Shown in pieces: positions 42,554 to 47,079 of a stretch of 47,079 nucleotides of DNA. The position numbers and the translations under genes are program-made. How positions within the stretch are numbered: position 1 is the stretch's first letter; each line of letters starts with the position of its first letter. Source of the DNA: JACQFK01 sp964619955 (GTDB taxonomy: Bacteria > Planctomycetota > MHYJ01 > JACPRB01); NCBI GenBank assembly GCA_964619955.1, contig CAZUJF010000040.1, positions 1 to 47,079 on the forward strand. The letters run 5' to 3'. The notes under the pieces were generated by a model that did no database searches, was not told the origin of the DNA, and saw only the letters and a list, made by a program, of their open reading frames with translations.

Positions 42554-43098
42554 GACCCCGCCTCCGCGCCCAGCCGGCGGCGCACGCAGTCGAGGAGCAG
42601 CACGCGGACCCGGTGCACCAGCTGCCGCAGGGCGGCCGGGCTCATCGCCATCCGCTCCGCCAGCTCCGACAGTTTCAAGCCCTCGAAGTAGTGGCCCTTG
42701 ACGGCCTCAGCCGCGCGGCCGTCGAGCCGGTCCATGCATTCCGCCAGCGCCTCGCCCTTCAGGCCCTCCGCGCAGGGCGCGGGATCCTGGTAGACGCGCT
42801 CGAGGATCTCGTCCGCCACGAGCGTGGTCTTGGTGAGTTTGCGCCGCGCCGAGAGCGCCTGGCGCCGCGCGATCGCCTTGAGCCAGCCAGCGAAATCCGC
42901 CTCGGGGATCAGGTAGGCCAGCTTGCGGTACGCGATCTCCGCGGTCTCCTGGACCACGTCCTCCGCCGCGTGAAAATCCCCGCAGATCGCCCGGGCGTAC
43001 GCGAAGAGCATCGGCAGGTGGGGCCGCAGCGCCTTCTCGAAGGACTGCGGACTCCCGCCCCGCGCCGCCGCGATGAGCCGGCTTTCACTTTCCGCCAC
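42550..43098 (-). CDS. ECF-family RNA polymerase sigma factor
   Basis: 182 residues. Region 2 is FAYARAICGDFHAAEDVVQETAEIAYRKLAYLIPEADFAGWLKAIARRQALSARR broken into helices at about 30-90. Region 4 is LKLSELAERMAMSPAALRQLVHRVRVLLLDCVRRRL (~135-175). It should direct RNA polymerase to its own regulon and be held inactive by the membrane protein downstream. The start is GTG at 43098 with GGAG 8 nt upstream. It lies 21 bp after the exported paralogue gene, so sensor paralogue, sigma and anti-sigma are in one unit. Confidence 0.9.
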   Translation of the reverse strand: MAESESRLIAAARGGSPQSFEKALRPHLPMLFAYARAICGDFHAAEDVVQETAEIAYRKLAYLIPEADFAGWLKAIARRQALSARRKLTKTTLVADEILERVYQDPAPCAEGLKGEALAECMDRLDGRAAEAVKGHYFEGLKLSELAERMAMSPAALRQLVHRVRVLLLDCVRRRLGAEAGS

Positions 43099-43119
43099 GA
43101 CCGCTCCAACCGCCCTCGT

Positions 43120-44412
43120 CTACTTGCCGCCGCCGGTGGCGACGTCCAGGGACTTCGTCGCCCGCTTCAGGAAGAGGATCGCGAAGCAGGTGTCGACCGC
43201 CCCGTTCCAGGAACCGTCGGCCTTCTGGTTGGCGATGAGCACCTTCGCGCCCTCGGGATACCACTTGTGGGCGCCCATGATCTCCGTGCCGTAGAGCATG
43301 CCCGCGCGCTCCAGGCCGTAGAGGTAGTAGTAGTACGCGCTCTGGGAGTTCTCCGCCTTGGCATGCTCGTGGTAGCCGGGGTTGTAGGTCACCGAGAAGT
43401 TCTTGGCCAGCCAGTTCAGCCCCTCGTGGATGTCCTTGTCCATCTTCCACGAGCGCTTCTTGCCTTCGTCGTTGTCCTTGATGTAGTTCAGGATCGCCAG
43501 GCCGCCGACCGCGCCGGCCGTCATCGAGCCGTAGGCCGGGTGGTCGCCGTGGGACCCGTAGCACCAGCCGTTGGGCTCCGCCTTCTTGAGCACGGACGCC
43601 ATGGTCTGGCCCTTCTTGGGGGCCTCGGGGCCGAAGACGCCGCCTTCGACGACGTCCATCATCTCGCCCTTCTCCGTCTTCTGCGTCTTGCGCCACCAGT
43701 CGATGGCCTTGTCGATCACCGCCGTGGGGAGGATGATGCCCGCGTCGTGGCAGGCACGCAGGCCCAGCGCGGCGTACTGCGTGTTGGAGTTGTCGTGGCC
43801 GTCGCCGTCGCGCTTCTTCTCGACCTTGAGCTTGTTCTTCACCGTGGGCTTGTGGCGCATGCCCGGGGGCGGGAGCTTGTCGAAGGAGCGGACCTTGCCC
43901 GCGCCGCCCGAGGAGGCCACGTCCTTGCGGGGCGATTCGGTCGGGATCTCCTCGACGAAGATCGAGGGCGATCCGTAGCCCCACTGCCCTTCGCTGTTCT
44001 GGTTGTCGACGAGGAACTGCGCGCACATCTGGATGCGGCGCTGGTACTTCACCCGCTCGACCTCCTCGAGGATCATCGCCTGGAGGGCCACGCAGTACGT
44101 GGCTTCCATCCGGCGCTTCATCATGTCGTCGAAGAGCTCCTTGAACGCGGGGTCGTTTTCAGCCACGCCGCTGTTGGCGTAGGTGTAAAGCACCAGCTCG
44201 CACGTGGAATGCGGATGGTTGCCGTCGCTCATCTTCAGGTAGCCCGCATTCCCGGCCTTGAGGAACTTGATGCCCGCCTCGATGGCCTTGTCGACCTTCA
44301 GCTGATCGACCTCGCCCGGCGGAAAGAGGCCCGGCTTGTTGTCCTGGGCCCCCGCGACCGACCCCGCGACCCCCAGGATCACGGCCCAACCCATCCAGCG
44401 CTTCATGTTCAT
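43120..44412 (-). CDS. Exported prenyltransferase/squalene-cyclase-like repeat protein
   Basis: 430 residues with a signal peptide (MNMKRWMGWAVILGVAGSVAGAQ). The body consists of alpha/alpha-toroid repeats like those in squalene cyclases and prenyltransferase beta subunits (LDKAIEAGIKFLKAGN-type helices, FLVDNQNSEGQWGYGSPS, AALGLRACHDAGI, GWCYGSHGDHPAYGSMTAG, LIANQKADGSWNG). It has no acid catalytic DxDD motif, so cyclase activity is not supported. Many segments are nearly identical to the anti-sigma fusion protein at 40826-42553. I chose ATG 44412 for its signal peptide and GGAG 5 nt upstream. A ligand-binding or cell-surface role is likely. Confidence 0.8.
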   Translation of the reverse strand: MNMKRWMGWAVILGVAGSVAGAQDNKPGLFPPGEVDQLKVDKAIEAGIKFLKAGNAGYLKMSDGNHPHSTCELVLYTYANSGVAENDPAFKELFDDMMKRRMEATYCVALQAMILEEVERVKYQRRIQMCAQFLVDNQNSEGQWGYGSPSIFVEEIPTESPRKDVASSGGAGKVRSFDKLPPPGMRHKPTVKNKLKVEKKRDGDGHDNSNTQYAALGLRACHDAGIILPTAVIDKAIDWWRKTQKTEKGEMMDVVEGGVFGPEAPKKGQTMASVLKKAEPNGWCYGSHGDHPAYGSMTAGAVGGLAILNYIKDNDEGKKRSWKMDKDIHEGLNWLAKNFSVTYNPGYHEHAKAENSQSAYYYYLYGLERAGMLYGTEIMGAHKWYPEGAKVLIANQKADGSWNGAVDTCFAILFLKRATKSLDVATGGGK

Positions 44413-44483
44413 CCTATCTCCAGAGTATCCGACTGCTATCCCACGCCACAGCAGCCCCCGGGTGTGACACAAAACACGAAAGC

Positions 44484-44513
44484 AGACCGTCTGATTTAAG
44501 TGTCTGACCGTCA
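44484..44513 (-). promoter_or_regulatory. Paired dyads, possible operator upstream of the exported repeat protein
   Basis: Two palindromes AGACCGTCT (44484-44492) and TGACCGTCA (44505-44513) share the core GACCGTC and lie 21 bp apart centre to centre, two helical turns. They are 70-100 bp upstream of the ATG at 44412 on the minus strand. The first extends to CAGACCGTCTG (44483-44493), which is also the core of the palindrome at 24022-24052. Confidence 0.4.
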
Positions 44514-44524
44514 ACGGGATATAA

Positions 44525-45289
44525 CTACGCTATGCGTGGAATTTCGGAGATTTCGAACTCCATGAGGATCGGCAGATGATCGGAGGCTTTGCGGGTCTCG
44601 CGGGTGGCCAGCACCTCCAGCTTCCGGACCAGGATGTCGTGACCCACGAAAACGTGATCGTAGCGCAGCACGGGCAGCACGCTGGGCCAGGTCCGGGCGG
44701 GAGGGCTGCCCGCCAGCTTTTGCGCATCCCGCAACGCCCCCGCCAGCATCCGGTACGCCTTGGACCGCGGCGTCGCATTGAAGTCGCCGCAGACGATGCT
44801 CGGCTCCAGGCGGCAGTCGGGATGCTCCAGCCAGCGCGGACCGCACAATTCCCGCGCCTGCAGGAGCCGCTCCCGGCCCAGCAGCCCGAGATGCGTGTTG
44901 ATGACCTGCAAGCGCCGGCCCCCGACCTCCACCTCGGACCAGAGCGCCCCCCGGCACTGCAAGCGCGGGAGCCGCAGCCGGGGAAGCAGGCCGCTGTGCC
45001 GGTGCCTCAGGCGCAGCCGGGTGAAGACCGCGTTGCCGAAGGCCGCCTCCCCCCGGATGCGCGGGGGGTGAAAGTCGTAGTCCATGCCCAGCCGCTCGGC
45101 GATGAAACTCGGCTGATGCACGTGCCCGGAACGGAGATGATTCGCCTCGAGCTCCTGCAGGGCGACGATGTCCGGATCATGCTCGCGGATCAGCGAGGCG
45201 ATGCGCGCAGGATCGTGACGCCGGTCCATGCCGACGCAGTGATGGACGTTCCACGTCATCAGCCGGACCGTGCGCGGGCTCGATGTCAT
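44525..45289 (-). CDS. Endonuclease/exonuclease/phosphatase-family protein
   Basis: 254 residues. RLMTWNVHHCVGMD, IVALQELE, INTHLG, VCGDFNATP and ASDHLPILME are the metal- and phosphate-binding motifs of the EEP superfamily (DNase I, exonuclease III, sphingomyelinase-type phosphodiesterases). No signal peptide is apparent, so it is probably cytoplasmic; DNA, RNA or a phospho-ester could be the substrate. ATG 45289 is preferred because homology starts there, although the frame is open from a GTG at 45331. A TATACT box (45304-45299, minus strand) lies 9 bp upstream of the ATG but I find no matching -35 hexamer. Confidence 0.85.
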   Translation of the reverse strand: MTSSPRTVRLMTWNVHHCVGMDRRHDPARIASLIREHDPDIVALQELEANHLRSGHVHQPSFIAERLGMDYDFHPPRIRGEAAFGNAVFTRLRLRHRHSGLLPRLRLPRLQCRGALWSEVEVGGRRLQVINTHLGLLGRERLLQARELCGPRWLEHPDCRLEPSIVCGDFNATPRSKAYRMLAGALRDAQKLAGSPPARTWPSVLPVLRYDHVFVGHDILVRKLEVLATRETRKASDHLPILMEFEISEIPRIA

Positions 45290-45323
45290 GAGGATATTAG
45301 TATAAACGCCCCGCGAGCCCGCT

Positions 45324-46373
45324 TCATTCACGGGGGCCGAATCTCAAGCCCTCCAGATCTTCCGCCCTCAGCAGCCGTTCCTGGCGCGCGGTGAAGATCG
45401 CCGGCGCCCCTGCCGGCAGGTCCCGCTCCAGCCCCAGGGTCCGCAGGATCGCCTGACGAAGTTGCCCCAGCCCGGCTCCGCTCCGCGCGGACAGCGCAAG
45501 CGCGCCCTCGGGAACCCTCGCCCCCGCGTCGATCTTGTTCGCCACCCGAAGCCGCCGCCCGGCCAGGGATTCCCAGAGCGCCCGCTCCTCCGGCGAATCG
45601 GAGACGGAGGCGTCGCCCACGAAGATCACGAGGTCGGCGGTCTCGCTTTCGCGGCGGGTCCGCTGCAGCGCCTCCCCGCCGATCGCATCCCGGGGCGCCT
45701 CGACCCCGGCGGTATCGACGAGCTCAAAGGGAATCCCGTCGATCGCGAGTGGCTCCCGGACGGGATCGCGGGTGGTCCCCGCCTCCGGCGACACGAGGGC
45801 GCGCTCCTGATCCAGCAGCGCATTGAAGAGCGTGGATTTGCCGGCGTTGGGAAGCCCCAGCAGCGCCAGGCGCCGCGGGATCGCCAGCGCGCAGCCCAGC
45901 CGCGCGGTCTCCAGGAGCGGAGCGGTCTGGCCCGCCGCCACGGCCCGCGACAGGGCCCCTTCCGCCTGATCCTGCAGCAAACGCGCGGCGCGCCCCGTGC
46001 GCGCGCCGGGCAGCAGCGTCCACGCCTCGGCCTGGATCCGGTCCATCGCGCGGGCGGCCACCGCGCGCTCCAGCAGCGCCGCGGCATCGCCCCGCGGAAC
46101 CCCCTCGGCCTCGAACGCCGTCAGGAGCCGATCGACCGTGACCGGTCCGCCGTGGCAGCTGATCTCCACCGTGGGCTCGGCGCTGAAGCCGTCGACGCGC
46201 CGGACCAGGACTTCATCCAGCCGCTCGCCGTTCCGGCAAAGCCAGCCGTACACCGGGTCCTTGCCGAAGCCCTTCCCCAGAAGCCGGCCCACGAGTTCCG
46301 CGCCGCCCTCCCCGACGACGTGGAGGATCGCGAGGGCGCCGCGGCCCGGCGGGCTCAGGAGGACCGCGAGCAT
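45324..46373 (-). CDS. Short MnmE-like GTPase lacking the C-terminal cysteine motif
   Basis: 349 residues, against ~450 for MnmE. MnmE makes 5-carboxymethylaminomethyl-uridine in tRNA together with MnmG. It has a short N-terminal MnmE-type domain (LAVLLSPPGRGALAILHVVG, VEISCHGGPVTVDRLL), helical linker, and a GTPase domain with G1 GLPNAGKS (~173-180), G2 TTRDPV, G3 DTAG and NKID. The protein ends soon after the GTPase domain: the C-terminal helical half and the terminal C-I-G-K motif with the catalytic cysteine are missing. It may be a degraded MnmE or a different GTPase. It overlaps coaX by 19 bp. Confidence 0.78.
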   Translation of the reverse strand: MLAVLLSPPGRGALAILHVVGEGGAELVGRLLGKGFGKDPVYGWLCRNGERLDEVLVRRVDGFSAEPTVEISCHGGPVTVDRLLTAFEAEGVPRGDAAALLERAVAARAMDRIQAEAWTLLPGARTGRAARLLQDQAEGALSRAVAAGQTAPLLETARLGCALAIPRRLALLGLPNAGKSTLFNALLDQERALVSPEAGTTRDPVREPLAIDGIPFELVDTAGVEAPRDAIGGEALQRTRRESETADLVIFVGDASVSDSPEERALWESLAGRRLRVANKIDAGARVPEGALALSARSGAGLGQLRQAILRTLGLERDLPAGAPAIFTARQERLLRAEDLEGLRFGPRE

Positions 46374-46987
46374 AGGTAGGAGTGGATCACGCCTTCCAGG
46401 GCGAGTCCGGGAACGACGGCGTCGAAAAGGTCCCGGAACAGCGGCGCATCTCCACCCGTGCCGAGGACCGGGCCCTTGAAGCCTCTCAGCGCCTCGCGGA
46501 TGAGCCCCGAAGCGGCGAAGCTGATCCCCGACTCGAGGGCCTCGCGCGTGTCGCGCCCCAGCGGCGAACGGCGGCGCACGGGGTCGACTTCGGGCAGCAG
46601 CGCGGTATGTTCATGCAGCGCGCGGGCCATGAGCCGGAGCCCGGGCGCGATGAGGCCGCCGGTGAAGCGCCCGCGGGCATCGACGCGGTCGATCGTGATC
46701 GCGGTTCCCAGCGAGACGACCGCGCAGGCGCCCCGCACCCGCCGCCACGCCGCGGAAGCCTGCGCGAGGCGGTCCGTCCCGACTTTGCCGGGCTGCCGGG
46801 TGACGTTCTTCACGAGGGCCGGAAAGTCACGGCCCAGGAGCAGCGTCCCGGCGGGAAGTGAACCCTTCCCCACGCGGCAGCCGACCCAGACGTCGACGCT
46901 GCCGCCGGCCCAGGGACGCAGCCGCTTCCCGTCCCAAAGCGCGCGCTTGCTGCGGGTGTTGCCGACGTCGATCACGCCGATGCGCAT
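46355..46987 (-). CDS. coaX: Type III pantothenate kinase
   Basis: 210 residues, shorter than the usual ~250. It phosphorylates pantothenate in coenzyme A synthesis. The N-terminal IDVGNT (Asp7 to Thr11) is the phosphate-binding loop of the acetate/sugar kinase fold, KVGTDRLAQASAAW the pantothenate-site motif, and VSLGTAITIDRVD the second nucleotide loop. LIAPGLRLMARAL and ESGISFAASGLIREAL follow as in CoaX. The start is preceded by GAGGG. It is the first of the coaX-MnmE-like-EEP minus-strand group and is divergent from the truncated gene at the right edge. Confidence 0.87.
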   Translation of the reverse strand: MRIGVIDVGNTRSKRALWDGKRLRPWAGGSVDVWVGCRVGKGSLPAGTLLLGRDFPALVKNVTRQPGKVGTDRLAQASAAWRRVRGACAVVSLGTAITIDRVDARGRFTGGLIAPGLRLMARALHEHTALLPEVDPVRRRSPLGRDTREALESGISFAASGLIREALRGFKGPVLGTGGDAPLFRDLFDAVVPGLALEGVIHSYLCSRSS

Positions 46988-47046
46988 GGCCCTCAGTGTA
47001 GCACGACGCCTTCACCCTTTGGGCCCCCGCAGCTGTACTTACAGAC

Positions 47047-47079
47047 ATGATGCTGCTCACGCTGCTCTGCTGCGCCGCC
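47047..47079 (+). CDS. N-terminal start of a truncated gene, probable signal peptide
   Basis: ATG 47047 (or 47050) opens a frame that runs off the window after 11 codons, reading MMLLTLLCCAA. The run of Leu and Ala with Cys residues looks like the hydrophobic core of a signal peptide or lipoprotein leader. A TGTACT (47034-47039) lies 7 bp upstream with a weak TTCACC 17 bp before it. Too little is visible to name a product. Confidence 0.35.
   Translation, partial: MMLLTLLCCAA

Noticed and set aside
43120..44412. Squalene/hopene cyclase activity for the toroid-repeat protein
   Set aside because: The DxDD catalytic motif and the usual length (~630 residues) are absent, and the protein has a signal peptide, so only the fold similarity is retained.

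Overview
This 47 kb window is GC-rich and densely coded, and looks like the chromosome of a member of the Planctomycetota. I infer this from gene content: Hanks-type Ser/Thr kinases with large non-kinase tails, a WD40 pseudokinase, prenyltransferase/squalene-cyclase-like repeat proteins, an anti-sigma zinc finger fused to an exported domain, a DUF4175-like protein with very long coiled-coil partners, and a short MnmE-like GTPase. No rRNA, tRNA, CRISPR array, insertion sequence or prophage is visible.

Layout. 1-7.2 kb (+): aspartokinase, a lipoprotein, a LapA-like membrane protein, two Ser/Thr kinases behind near-identical sigma-70 promoters, and a D-aminoacylase-type lipoprotein. 7.2-14.2 kb (-): an operon of a zinc-finger/FecR protein, a DUF4175-like membrane protein, a 1003-residue coiled-coil protein and a smaller exported protein whose signal region carries a 52-bp AT-rich palindrome. 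14.3-20.0 kb (+): an alpha-2-macroglobulin (A2M) gene. 20.0-23.9 kb (-): NfeD-like, flotillin, metallophosphoesterase and PLP enzyme. 24.1-29.0 kb (+): five translationally coupled genes (unknown exported protein, LeuA-like synthase, class-I glutamine amidotransferase, JmjC-type oxygenase, O-methyltransferase), then an HDOD protein converging on a receiver-GspE/PilB ATPase (-). 32.8-35.4 kb (+): a pseudokinase-WD40 protein. 35.5-40.7 kb (-): PAS-GGDEF-EAL, pyrB, pyrC and a NYN ribonuclease. 40.8-44.4 kb (-): an exported repeat protein, an ECF sigma factor and an anti-sigma fused to the same repeat fold. 44.5-47 kb (-): an endonuclease/phosphatase-family protein, the MnmE-like GTPase and type III pantothenate kinase; a truncated + gene begins at the right edge.

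The main discovery candidate is the A2M gene. Its frame is open from 14332 to 20025 except for one TGA at 18676-18678. That TGA lies exactly where the thioester cysteine of the family motif YPYGCxEQ should be: the sequence reads YPYG-(TGA)-MEQTMARF. The 448 codons after it encode an intact thioester and C-terminal region. A hairpin starts 3 nt after the TGA (7-bp lower stem, small internal loop, 5-bp upper stem, GGUUC apical loop), resembling a bacterial SECIS element. TGA is an ordinary stop elsewhere in the window. I therefore propose a selenocysteine-containing A2M that could form an internal selenoester. The alternatives are a TGC-to-TGA mutation or a sequencing error. No sel genes are in the window, so this remains a hypothesis.

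Other points of interest are the sigma/anti-sigma/exported-paralogue module, the five-gene coupled cassette, the palindrome in a coding region, and several operator-like dyads.
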